Source: Torymus aiolomorphi (Eukaryota > Arthropoda > Insecta > Hymenoptera > Torymidae). From it: DNA of 64,000 bases. The notes below the pieces were generated by a model. It was not told the origin of the DNA. It ran no database searches and saw only the letters and a list, made by a program, of their open reading frames with translations. Within the stretch, counting starts at the first letter, position 1; each line of letters opens with the position of its first letter. Made by a program: the position numbers and the translations under genes. Positions 46,050-57,552 of this stretch are shown in pieces. The DNA lies in NCBI GenBank assembly GCA_036365515.1, contig CM070876.1, forward strand, positions 134,185,394 through 134,249,393. Direction: 5' to 3'.

Positions 46050-48180
46050 TAATTTTCAAGTAATTTGTCACAAAGATATTATCTCTGATAATGTAGGCTA
46101 AGCGAGAAGCTCCAAAACCTATTTCAATCATCGTAAAGGATTTTTAACATTTTATGTTTGCAACATGACCAGTCGGATGAAGGCTTTTCTTGAGACAAAG
46201 TTTATATTCTTTGTATAAATGGTTTATAGTTATGATTTGAAAAGTATCAAACATAAAAATTTTCTAATTTTAATTATTTTAAAAATCAAGTTATTTCACA
46301 ATGCCATTTCACAATAAATTTTTGTATTTTCTCACTTTTCAAATAATAACTATAAACCATTATATGAAGAATATAAACTTTGTCTCAAGAAAAATCTTCA
46401 CCCGACTGGTCATGTTGCATAAACAAAACATTGAAAATCCTTTACGATGAATGAAATAGGTTTTGTACCTTTTCGCTTAACTTATATTATGAGAGATAAT
46501 GTCTTTGTGACAAATTACTTGAAAATAATTCTAAATATTTTCTTCTTTTATAAATGGGTTATTTGATGTAAAATCAAAAACTGTTATATTCCTCTAACTT
46601 GTTAGCTTTACTGTTTGAGGTAAATATATATAATACACTATTCAAGAATGGAAGCAAAGTCGTTTACTAAACTCATCTTACGTACAGTCTCCTTATATTT
46701 AATTTATAGTTCTGATTCAGAAAGTTGTACTTGAATAAAATATTTCAAGTAAGTCATTTGTTAAATGGTAAAAGCTTTACCAGATATGAGAAAAAGTAAA
46801 ATTAACAAATTTTACTTTTGGAACTTTTCAAATCATAACTATAAACCATTTATACAAAGAATATATAAACTTTGTCTCAAGAAAAGCCTTCACCTGACTG
46901 GTCATGTTGCAAACATAAAACATTGAAAATCCTTTATGATGAATGAAATAGGTTTTGGAGCTTCTCGCTTAACTTATATTATGGAAGATAATGTCTTTAA
47001 TAACAAATGTAAAATTTATTAATTTTACTTTTTCTCATATATCTGGTAAAGCTTTTACCATTTAACAAATGACTTACTTGAAATAATTTATTCAAGTACA
47101 ACTGTCTGAACCAGAACTATAAATTAAATACAAGGAGACTGTAAGCTGAGTTTAGTAAAGGACATTGTTTCCATTCTTGAATAGTGTATTATATATATTT
47201 ACCAAACAGTAATGCTAACAAGTTAGAGGATTATAACAGTTTTTGATTTTACATCAACTAACCCCTTTATAAAAGAAGAAAATATTTAGAATTATTTTAC
47301 AGTAATTTGTGACAAAGACATTATCTCTCATATAATATAAGCTAAGTGAGAAGCTCCAAAATCTATTTCATTCATCGTAAAGGATTTTCAATTATTTATG
47401 TTTGCAACATGACCAGTCGGGTGATTCTTGAGACAAAGTTTATATTCTTTGTATAAATGATTTGTAGTTATGATTTGAAAAGTATCAAACATAAAAATTT
47501 TCTAATTTTAATTATTTTAAAAATCAAGTTATTTCACAATGCCATTTCACTATCAATTTTTGTATTTTCTCACTTTTCAAATAATAACTATAAACCATTA
47601 TATGAAGAATATAAAGTTTCTCTCAAGAAAAATCTTCACCCGACTGATCATATTGCAAACATAAAAAATTGAAAATCCTTTACGATCAATGAAATAGGTT
47701 TTGGAACTTCTCACTTAGCTTACATTATGAGAGATAATGTCAAATGTGACAAATTACTTGCAATTAATTCTAACTATGTATTTTCTTCATTCTTGAAGGG
47801 GATATCTGATGTAAAATCCAAAGCTGTTAATATAACAGCTATAGATGTTAATTCTTAAAACCATATAATGTATCCGTAAGGTATTTTCAATATATGGCTT
47901 TTGGTATATAACTAATTGGGTGAGGGATGTAAAATACAAACTGTTAATAAGTATAACAGTTAGAAGAATACCACTACTTGTTTGCATTACTGATTGAGGT
48001 AAATATATAATAATACACTATTTAAAAATGGAAACAAGTAGTCCTTTATTTTAATCATATAGTTCTTTATAGTTCTTCATTTTAATCATAGGTTCGAAAA
48101 GTTGTACTGGAATGAATTATTTCCATAAGTCATTTGTTAAAAAGTAATCATTACAACGGATATGGAAAAAAATTCAAATT
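46050..48180. repeat. Multi-fold palindrome of two modules in alternating orientation
   Basis: Module A (~190 bp, with AACATGACCAGTCGG) occurs five times: forward at 46070-46260 and 47305-47490, reversed at 46330-46515, 46828-47010 and 47568-47760. Module B (~250 bp, with AATACACTATTCAAGAATGG) occurs forward at 46550-46800 and 47790-48150 and reversed at 47020-47270. The order is A A' B A' B' A A' B, so most of the region can fold on itself and part is also a direct duplication. Confidence 0.8.
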
Positions 48181-48660
48181 ATTTTATTTTACTTACAATT
48201 ATGAAGATAGCAATGTTTATTTTTATAACAAAACTTTCTACGAAATATAAGGCAAGTATTAGGTGTTTCTGTAATACATAAAAATATGAATAAAAAACTT
48301 ATACTCTATGAGAAGGAATTCTAATAATAAATAATAATTTTCTTCTGACAATTTTATCTTACCGGTTCTATACAATAAATTAATTTGTCTATAAAAAGAA
48401 GAGTATATATACTATTATTATATATAGCAAAAGGGTTTCTTGATACAATGAAAGTGTTATTCCATTTTCTTTTGCAAATACAGCAGCACACGATGCAATT
48501 ATCATCTTGTACCCACACGAAAATTAAATCTATGAAATATGGTATCATCATCCTTTACCGTTATAAAACTTTGTAATTATTATTGAAGCTCTTAGAAACT
48601 TGTGGAATCTCCCTAAAATAACACTTTTTAAAAAAGTAAAACTTTGGCGAGTATAAGTGT
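48181..48660. other. No gene seen
   Basis: AT-rich. Overlapping short frames on both strands at 48354-48576 have no recognisable content. Confidence 0.4.
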
Positions 48661-48667
48661 ATTTGTA

Positions 48668-48772
48668 ATCTCTCTCTCCCTCTCTCTCTCTCTCCCTATA
48701 TCTCTCTCCCTCCCTCTCTCTCTCCTCCTCCCTCTCTCTCTCCTCCTCTCTCTTTCTCCCCCTCTCTCCCCC
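48668..48772. repeat. (CT)n-rich microsatellite
   Basis: CTCTCCCTC-type pyrimidine tract, interrupted. Confidence 0.9.
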
Positions 48773-49739
48773 AAAAGAATATCATAGTTTAAAACAAACA
48801 CATGAATGAAGTGGAATCAATTATTATTTTATATAGACAAGTACATTTTTGTAACATAGAAATATGGAATTATTTTTATAACAAAAAATCGTAAGTACTA
48901 CTAAAAATAAACTCATGGAACTGGTGGAATCAATTAAGGCAGGCAAGTCAATTATTATAATAAAGAGAATTTTTAAAATAAAATTTGTTTAATATATATT
49001 TACTATAAAAATTTGTATAAAAAATAATTACGTCTAACAAAAAATATTACAAAAATACTAACATAATAACTGTAATTGAAACACAAAAAGTTAAAAAATT
49101 TTTGCGTAAACATTTTCGAAATATAGATCATAGAAGTCACCATCCTGTAAAATAGTTTAACCCTGAGCTGTTATACATCATAAATTGATGTAAGTTTTTC
49201 TTACACAAGTCAATCTACCTATTATCTGCAAATATGAATTTTAATTAAACATCTTCTTAAACTGTTAATGTAATTTTTTAAAATTTGGGAAATTTTCTTT
49301 TAAAGACAGAAGATACTTGCCGGACGCATCGTTTTGTAGTTGAAGGTGCATAGGACGGGAATCGCAACCTTCTATGTATTTGGAAAAAAGCAAATGAAAA
49401 AAATAAGAAAAAACAAGTAAAGTATATTTCACATTACGAAATGTATTCGTCATTTTATCCTACAAAAACACCTAACATATAAAAGGAGCCCAAGCTCAAA
49501 ACAAAATTTTTTTTTAGAGATAATATAAATAAATTAGAACAAATTTAAATTGCTTGCTAAATTTTGCTCAAATAAGGGGGCAAAGTTGCAATCTAACAAT
49601 TAATTATTTAATTTTACATTCGATTGTATAGCTTAATGTAAAAAAGAATTAGTAGTATTATAGTACGTTTTATATAAATTTAAGCTCAGCTGGACTTTAC
49701 CGAATCGAACAAAATTTCTGACTTCATTCAATTTTGTTC
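48773..49739. other. No gene seen
   Basis: AT-rich, no frames with recognisable motifs. If the LTR at 49751 is a 3' LTR, the internal region of that element has been lost here. Confidence 0.4.
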
Positions 49740-50371
49740 GAGGGGGGCGATGTAACAGTTCAGCTCGTATATATAACGCGTGAAGGGATATCACGCGCGA
49801 GCATGCGTACAACTATCGCGAGGGACAGGACGAGGCAGAGCGATTGGCATTCCCACTACTCCGCATGAGTGCGTAAGGAGGAGGGCGGCGCGCGGCTTCT
49901 CTGCGCGTTCCGCACGCATAGCCCATTTAGCTAGCGCTTCCCTCTCCTCGACTCTCTTTCTTCTCCTTCGCGAGCGAGCGACCGATTGTACAGTGCGAGC
50001 TTGGAGAGGCACTCTCATTCTGGCAGTCCCCCGAGCCACACGTCTTAACCCGCCGGTGCGCAACGCAAGGCGTGCACCAAACGGTGGAGACATTTCCTTT
50101 CCTATTCCTTACTGCCAAATTCGAAGCCGACAGGGAGTTGATGAGTCTCGCCGTTACACGGCGCAAGGCGTGTCGCGAATGGGCATATCACTCCAAATGA
50201 CATAATATTCCTCCCACTTCCATCCTACGAGGCCGAGACCGTGACGTATCCGTGCAAGACGCACGCACGCACAACGGCGAAGCTCGTGGGATTATCCTTC
50301 CCACAAGCGAATCTAACCTCAGGTCCGCAAATTACCCGACTCATCACCTACTATCTAAGTGACAGGTTACA
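49740..50371 (+). repeat. Putative LTR with upstream polypurine tract
   Basis: GAGGGGGGCGA at 49740-49750 is followed by TGTAACAG, and GGTTACA ends at 50371. The TGTAAC/GTTACA inverted terminus equals that of the LTR at 8081-9147. The piece is GC-rich and 621 bp long. No coding region precedes it, so it would be the 3' remnant of a truncated element. The end is uncertain; another GTTACA lies at 50153-50158. Confidence 0.45.
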
Positions 50372-51166
50372 TTATATGTGTCAAAACAGACAATATCACA
50401 AAAAAATGCAAAAATAAATATAATTTTCACATAAAAAAATAAATAGAAAACAATTTTGAAGTTCGAGGGGATTTTTGCGCTCGAGTTTTTACTCGGGCAC
50501 ACGGTCAACTTTTTGCTCCGAGAGTGCTTGCCGACTTTCTCACGATTTCCCACGAGGTCGTGGGAACCTACACGAGAAAGAAAAAAAAATTTTATTTTCC
50601 GAAAAAAAGAAAAAATTTATCGAGTCGAGAAAAAAATTAATTATCGCTAAAAAAAAAAATTGTTGTTAAGAAAAAATGTTAATTGTTGTAAAAAAATTTT
50701 AGTTGTTAAAAACAATTACTTAACGAACAAAAATTTCCGCGATCGAGATCTCTCCTCGTCGGCACTCTAGGTCAAGGGTTTTTGGCTGTCGCTCGCCTAA
50801 CCTCTCGACCGCACTCTCGCAACAGCACGGCTGTGTCACGCACACGCACACACGCACACACGTGCCTACGAGCTGCGGCACGAAGAGCCTTTCTTTGCAG
50901 CTTACGTTCAGCTACGCTGCTGAGCTTCTTCGCGCCAAGCTTCGCCGCGAATCACGTACGCGCCGCGGGTGCTTCTCCACCCCCAAAACGTTGTGGCGCC
51001 AGTTGTAACGGGATGACTAATGAGGGAAAATCCCAAAAAGCCACAGGCCAGCGATGCCCTAGAACACGGTGCCGCGGGTGTTACACTAAAATGACTTGCC
51101 CGGGGATCTGCCCCTGAAATCCCGAAAACAACACGAAGATCGCCCGCGAACTTCGCTTTCCAACTA
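50372..51166 (-). mobile_element. Inverted fragment of a relative of the 1-9147 LTR element
   Basis: Reverse complement of roughly 40-860: part of the LTR (51004-51166), the PBS (about 50988-51001) and most of the leader. The LTR end TGTTACA-type terminus, the PBS core TGGCGCCACAACG and the T-rich leader line up, with more differences than between the two LTRs of the first element, so it is an older or separate copy. Confidence 0.85.
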
Positions 51167-51671
51167 TTGAGTCCTTGAATAAGTTCTCGCTGTTTCCTAA
51201 CAGATGGCGTTACCAGAATTAAGTGAATGTAATTTCAGATGCTAACGCATCTATAAGGAAGTACTGTCGGTAAGCTTGAACTTAAGTGTATGTTAGTTCG
51301 CCATAGTGTAAACAGCGGTTTTTGTTCTTACTATTAAAAATGTCAAGTTTTGTGACAAGTAAAGAGTATTTACGGGGAATTTTATTGCACTATTTTATTT
51401 AAAAAAAATCTGCAGCTGAAGCGTACAGGATTCTTGTTGAAACTTAGGTGGCCATGCTCTGTCGGCCTGCCGGTCGTACAATGTGCTCGGCACGGTAGCA
51501 GACATCAAGATGGCTGCCGTGACTTGCGAAAAGTAACAAGCAGCTTGACGATGGATGACGGGCATATTACGCGTTCTAAGACGAATTCGATACGCGCGGA
51601 GCGCAAGTGCGCGCTCGCTGCCTTCGTGCGGCAGATTCGAGTCGCGACTGGTGTAAGCGTTACATGACGTA
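51167..51671. other. No gene seen; GC-richer patch
   Basis: 51440-51665 is GC-rich and contains CAAGATGGCTGCC-type text, but the overlapping frames do not look like a known protein. Confidence 0.4.
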
Positions 51672-51976
51672 GTTTTTAAAAACAAGTACTCGACAAATTT
51701 ACATTGGACAAGACCTAAAATACTCTAAATTCATCCAGTTTTCTACGTAAGAGTTGGAAATATAACATTTTTGGAAACTAATATTTTTGAAATGCTAAAA
51801 TCCACAAAAAAACATAAAAATTCATAAAATTCGTGAATGAAAGTAGTTTTTTCCATTAAAAAAATATTTCAAGAAATTTGATATTTCCAACTCTTAGGTA
51901 GAAAACTGGATGAATTTAGAGTATTTTAGGCCTTGTCCCATGAAAATTTGTGGAGTACTTGTTTTTAAAAACTACG
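51672..51976. repeat. ~305-bp hairpin
   Basis: GTAGTTTTTAAAAACAAGTA starts and its near reverse complement ends the stretch. The arms of about 95 bp share AAACTGGATGAATTTAGAGT and its complement. Confidence 0.85.
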
Positions 51977-52008
51977 CCAAACGAAAAATCTCGGCAATGC
52001 AATATCTC

Positions 52009-53912
52009 TGACAAGGGGAGGCAGGTTGGTGTGAATCACCGATTACCATGAAACTTTGCTGGTGAGTAGAGTATCAAAAAATACTCGATACGTGTTTTTT
52101 TATTTTTACTTACCGCTGGTTTAGGGGGTTAAAACCACCCCCGAATTGATAAAAATAGATATTGTCGGCATTAAAAACGCATCAGTTTTAGATAGAAAAT
52201 AGTAATAAATAATTATTATTATGACTCGAAAGAGAAACAAAAAATATTCGACACGTGTTTCTGATGTTTTTTTTTCGAGTTTATATAGCGAGTAAAAACC
52301 GCCCTTACAAATACAAATATTCAGTGCCAAATTTTAATTTATTAACGATATTCTCTCGTTAGAATCACATTTAAAAAATTGTTTTGAATAATTATACAAG
52401 GTCATCAAGTGGTGCCTCCCGCTTTGACCTTGGGGTCCAATTTGAAGGTCATTTCAAGGTCAACTTCGATTTTTTTAATAGAAACCAATATTTTATTTAC
52501 CTGACAGAGACTGAAGTTTTCTACGTTTAAATACATCATTATGGCCTTGGTCAAAGAGGTCCCAGAGGTTATTTCAAGGTCATAAGATGCGATTTTACGC
52601 ATTGTTTTTGGTGCGTAAAAAATGTTACGCACTCGGATGTGTAAAACACTATTTAAAATCTATTAAAAAATTTATTAAAAATCGCATTTTACGCATACCG
52701 TATCAAAAAATAATGTTCGACACTTGTGCGTAAGGATTTCCGACCTCGTGTGATCGCACCACACTCGGTACGTAAAACCCTATTTTACGCACTAGTATCG
52801 AAAAATACTATAACTGTATAGATATAGATAGTTATGTAAACATGGTATATATTTCTTGTATAACGAATTTATTTATAAATATAATAAAGTATGGATAAAA
52901 TTTTGAACTGACATATCTTTGATTTTTAATAATTTTAGGATTTAATTTATAATTACTTATAATCTTGCTACAAAACCTACAGAATAAAGCATATTATTTT
53001 AACTGTGTAGGATCAATAATTATTCATATCATACAAGTCGTAAAAAATTACAATTTACAAAAAAAATTTTGCTACATCTATACTTCATATCTGATTTAAA
53101 GTTTCTTGTCAACACAAATAATTTTTTAGATTTCATTTATTAAAAAGCTATTGGTATTAAATGGTGGATGTATGAAATGGTAATATTGTAGTCAAGATCG
53201 AGTATCATTATGATGAAGGTTAAATCTCCGCATAATCCAAAATCGATGGCGTGGACGTAGCGAACTTCAGATGACCTTGAGATGTTAGGTAAAATTTTAC
53301 GCTCACGTAAATTTTTCTTAAATACCGTATTGTCACAATTTAGTGTTGAAAACGATCAGTGACTTTGAAATGACCCCTGGGATCCGCTTGATAAGAATAT
53401 AGAACATTCAAGTCTCCATTTCCGCTGAATAATAAGAGTTTTTACTAAAAAAATCGAAGTTGACCTTGAAATGACCTTCAAATTGGACCCCAAGGTCAAA
53501 GCGAGAGGCACCACTTGATGACCTTATCTAATTATTAAAAACAGTTTTTTAAATGTGATTCTAACGAGAGAATAGCCTTAATAAATTAAAATTGGGCACT
53601 GGATATTTTTATTTCTAAGGACGATTTTTACTCGCTATATAAACTCGAAGGAAAAAAATCAGAAACACGTGTCGACTATTTTTTGTTCCTCTTTCAAGTC
53701 ATAATAATAATTATTTATTACTATTTTCTATCTAAAACTGATGCGTTTTTAATGTCGAAAATATCTATTTTTATCAATACGGGGGTGGTTTTAACCCCCT
53801 AAACCAGTGAGTTGGCAAAAATAAAAAAACACGTGTCGAATATTTTTCGATGCTCTATCCACGAGCAAAGTTTCATGATAATCGGTGATTCACATCAACC
53901 TGCCTCCCCTTG
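52009..53912. mobile_element. 1.9-kb foldback element
   Basis: Ends ACAAGGGGAGGCAGGTTG (52011) and its reverse complement (to 53912). The arms are about 560 bp (to about 52570, and from about 53355) and include TGACCTTGGGGTCCAATTTG and its complement. The middle carries GCGTAAAA-type short repeats. A related solitary end occurs at 62440-62735. No coding and no certain target duplication. Confidence 0.82.
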
Positions 53913-53914
53913 TG

Positions 53915-54765
53915 AGTAAAATTGGTCTACGGATTATATCTTGAGCTATTTTATCAGAAATTGTGCCTACTTATAATATACTATTAATTTATGTAACTAA
54001 TTATATTTTATATTATTTTTTCAACTGGTTTTGACCTCAAAGGCCTATAGGTCTATGACCCCCTTAAGAACTCATGCAGGTTTTCAGTCACTAAATTCCG
54101 TTACAGTAATCTTCTGAGCACCAAACTGGACTTACAGACGACAACTATGGGAGTATTACCAAAGTTTCCCGCTCTCAGATGTATAACCATGCCATCTTCA
54201 GATTCGCCTTAAGCCTGCTGTTGTCTTCAGCTTTTCTTATAGTCTAAACATCAGGGAAGACTGACACATGTGTCTTTGTGCGTTTACCAATAAAATTCTG
54301 GTTGGTCTTGACCTAAGACAAATTAAATTCTCCTTTTTTAAGCCTTCACAATGTCATCTGAACCTATGACAACTCATATTCTTTGTTTTTAAACCTTTAC
54401 CACTAAAAAACGTGGTTAATATTAATATTTTTTTTTTATTAATATTTTTAAAGTCAAAAATATTAATTGGAAAAATTAAGGGATGCGAATAGCTTCAGTA
54501 AAAGGAGATATAAAAATCAAAGATTTTAGCCCGTATCCCATTAAAAAATATAAAAAAAAATATCAAGCCTGTAGGTTACGGCAGGATACAAATTTCAAAA
54601 TCTCAACATCTTTAGATCAAATGGGTGTTTACAGACCTCTGATAGGGCCTATTTCATAAAAAATAAACTATATTTGTATAATATATATAAAAAAAATTAT
54701 AACTGATCAAAATTTATATTTCTTAGATGAATCCAAAAAAAAATTTTTTAACTGTAGTACCCCCT
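53915..54765. other. AT-rich region, no gene seen
   Basis: Homopolymer-rich, no recognisable frames. Confidence 0.4.
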
Positions 54766-54769
54766 TAAG

Positions 54770-55250
54770 GCGATATATGCCGATATTTGTTGATTTTGAG
54801 AAAATTTTTTTTCGTGCATGTATGTATATGCGTCTGCGTACGTGCGTGCGTGCGTGTGCGTGTGCGTGTGCGTGTGCGTGTGCGTGCGTGTGTGTGTGTA
54901 GGCTCTTTATATCTCAGAAACGAATCGACCGATTTTCCTCGGACAAAGACTATTTCTCTTCGTCTCGCCAAAAAAAAACTGGGTACCCTGACAGATTTCA
55001 GTTTTTATTGATTTTCGTTGTTTTATAACCAAAAAACTATTTTGAATTTTTAGTTTTTTTTTATTTTTTTATATCTTACAGCCATTATTACATAATATAA
55101 TGAACTTTTCTTAAAAGGTATTTAAATTACCTAGATTTAAATTACCTATATTATCTTTTTTAATATTTAAATTTTTTTCACTCTGTCATTTGCTATTAAG
55201 GAAAACGTTTTTATATTTCATAAATTAATTTCTCAAGAAATATTTTATTT
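54770..55250. repeat. Partial copy of the AT-rich modular repeat, with (GT/GC)n core
   Basis: A CGTGCGTGTGCGTG tract (54838-54900) is followed by CTCAGAAACGAATCGACCGA, equivalent to the TCGATCGAGT/CTCAGAT block of the copies at 38220-38290 and 59230-59260. Confidence 0.55.
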
Positions 55251-55289
55251 ATCGACTTGAAATTTTAACCACTTATTCGTTTAAATTGT

Positions 55290-55640
55290 ATACACATACA
55301 GCAGCATATTGCCCAGATCCGAATACAAATTACACAAATATCAACCCAAACAATAGAAACTTAGAAAATAAATGCACTTATCACACACAAATCAATTCAA
55401 GAAACACAAGCGGATTCAACAAAACCCAACAATAAAACCATCACCTAAGAAATACGAATTTTAACGAACAAATAAATATACGAAACCAAAAAAAAAACAA
55501 TATTGTGAATTTTGCAAAATACCAGGATATACGATAGTAAATTGCAGGAAATTACAAAAAATAAAAACAATATTAACACTAACATGTGCGTATTGTAAGA
55601 GAAAAGGTCACATAATTGGAAACTACACTGAAAAAAAAAT
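55290..55640 (+). pseudogene. gag nucleocapsid relic with two zinc knuckles
   Basis: An Asn/Gln/Lys-rich frame leads to CEFCKIPGYTIVNC (55504-55545) and CAYCKRKGHIIGNY (55585-55626), two CCHC-spaced knuckles in which the His of the first is Tyr and the last Cys of the second is Tyr. Upstream there are stops. It could come from the same family as the protease relic at 43688, but they are 11 kb apart. Confidence 0.5.
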
Positions 55641-56410
55641 TTCGTAAATTCAACTAAATAAATTTATTTGAATTCCATTCAATCAATTTAAATATGTTCT
55701 TGAAATAAATACTCAAATTCAAGTTTAATAAATATTTATTAGAAAATCTCGATCATTTAGTAAAAATAAAATTTATTAAAAATAACTAAAGCTTTACAAT
55801 TTTGAGATTGATAATCGTTGAATGAACAACACTGGGATCCTTTCGAGCTTCAATTTATTTATCACCATCCAAAGTCAATATTTCGACAACATTTTTGGTT
55901 GTCCTTATCAAGACTAGAGCAACAACAATATCACAAATTACAATTTGTAAAAAGAATTACGATACTTAAAAAGTTACAAGACAACATACCTACAGTTTGT
56001 GACAATAAATTACATAAAATCAGTCGAGTACAAAATTCTACATCGTACAAATGCTCCTTTCATGAAACGTTGCGAATCCACCCAATACTTCAGCCTGACT
56101 TTAATTATGTGTACAATCATAGTGGGTAAAAATGTTTTTGGATTTGTGCGTGAAACATCGACTTGAACCATCAAGTTCGACGTGAGGATAGTTTTTCCCC
56201 GGTTGGTATCCGTCGTGAGTAAGAACAAATAAACGTCGGGTAGGCATCACCGCTGGGGTTATTTATACCTATCCTCAAGGTGGGGATAAAAAATTTGAAA
56301 AAGGAAAAATCAAGCAAACATCACACGCTGGAAGTGACCACCATCGGCAAATCGATAACATATCTTGCGTCGATACATTATCGATAAGCAGCAGCCACCT
56401 CTCCGCGCAC
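55641..56410 (-). other. Probable 3' region of the Penelope-like element
   Basis: Lies downstream of the GIY-YIG frame on the minus strand. No gene is recognised; the frame at 55818-56129 on the plus strand is probably chance. It holds a hairpin that resembles a decayed hammerhead ribozyme core (55881-55910). Confidence 0.4.
55881..55910 (-). other. Hammerhead-like hairpin (degenerate)
   Basis: On the minus strand: TTGATAAG, a 6-bp stem GACAAC/GTTGTC with a 7-base loop, then GAAA. The order matches the CUGAUGAG - stem II - GAAA core of hammerhead ribozymes known from Penelope-like elements, with two core positions changed. Stems I and III are not convincing. Confidence 0.35.
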
Positions 56411-56411
56411 G

Positions 56412-57440
56412 ATGCTATACCTGTTACGTACGACGACGCAAAACTCGTCTCGGAGGTTGTATTTCCCGATACGAGCTTTTACGTGTATTTATTAACATTT
56501 TAATATTATCAACCGTGGACTTAAATTTCTTATTCAAACTCATAGTGTCTTCTATACGATTAAGTGAATGTTTTGTGTTGTAGATGTGCAACATTTCGGA
56601 AAATAGCCGCTTAGATTTAATACGTTCATTATCTAATATTTTTACATTTACCAGATCAATTTCGTGTTTGGTCTCTTTCACGTGCTTAGCTAAAGCTGAG
56701 TTAGTATCTAATTTGTTAATACTGCGTTTATGTTCGCTTATGCGTGTTTTGAGCTTACGACTAGTTTGGCTCACATATGCCGATTTACACGTTTTACAAT
56801 TGATTTGGTATACAACATTACATTTGTCATGTTTGTCTAATCTGTCTTTTTCTAATTTGACAAGGCTATTAAATTTGTTTATTGGTTTGTATATTACTCT
56901 ATGAGTATCTGATAGCAATTTTTTTAGCTTGAAACTTATATCTTTAACAAATGGAATCACAATAAATTTTTTACTATCATTTTTTTCATTATTCATGCTG
57001 CGTAATTTGCGCATGTCCAAAATTTTTTGCTTATTATTTAGAAAGTATAATCTATTTTTTATATTATCATTAATGAATTTAAAGAGATAACCATTATCTT
57101 TTAATAACATTTTAACTGATGTTGAGATTTTATTTATGGAAATTTTTATGCGAAAATTTAATAGCTTTATCAACTAAATTATAAACTATTGTTTTTTTCT
57201 GTGTCATTGGATGATGCGATAAGTAATGGATAAACCTACCCGAATATGTCTTTTTTCGGTACCAATTTGTAAATACACTATTGTTTTTTGTTGTATCTCT
57301 GAATATGCTAATATCTAAAAAATTAATTGATTTCGTATCAACATCTTCAGTTTCGACAGTAAATTTCAGATATTCGTTGAATTTATTAAAGGTATTAAGA
57401 CATTTGTCATATAAATCAAGTATGGCGGACAAGGAAGGAT
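56412..57440 (-). pseudogene. Penelope-like element: RT C-terminus and GIY-YIG endonuclease
   Basis: The upstream frame (57432-57130) reads FNEYLKFTVETE, INFLDISIFRD, NWYRKKTYSGRFIHYLSHHP and AIKFSH, the thumb-side end of Penelope-type RT. The next frame (57173-56424) gives DKCNVVYQINCKTCKSAYVS then QTSRKLKTRISEHKRSI, the GIY-YIG domain typical of this class (Tyr kept, first Gly replaced), with Cys pair CKTC. A frameshift lies in 57130-57173. The RT palm is missing, so the copy is 5'-truncated. The element class copies itself by target-primed synthesis. Confidence 0.88.
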
Positions 57441-57552
57441 TGCCTCCGGAGGCGATCCCGCCAGATATACCGTTTAAATGTCATAATAAACTAAAATGTG
57501 GTGTAGTTTTCTGTATATTGTGTGACGGTGTTTTCCACAAAAGTGACTTCAA
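57422..57552 (+). pseudogene. LINE gag-like ORF1, N-terminal piece
   Basis: MADKEGLPPEAIPP leads to a zinc-binding stretch CHNKLKCGVVFCILCDGVFH, like half-PHD zinc fingers at the start of some insect LINE ORF1 proteins. The frame is cut where the AT-rich element begins (about 57553) and similar text resumes at 59418. Confidence 0.55.

Noticed and set aside
49780..50205. 141-residue Arg-rich protein
   Set aside because: All three forward and reverse frames are equally open in this GC-rich LTR-like piece, and there is no recognisable domain.
50782..51117. 111-residue frame with possible signal peptide
   Set aside because: It lies across the inverted LTR, PBS and leader of a retrotransposon fragment.
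55818..56129. 103-residue plus-strand frame
   Set aside because: It is antisense to the likely 3' region of the Penelope-like element and has no recognisable motif.
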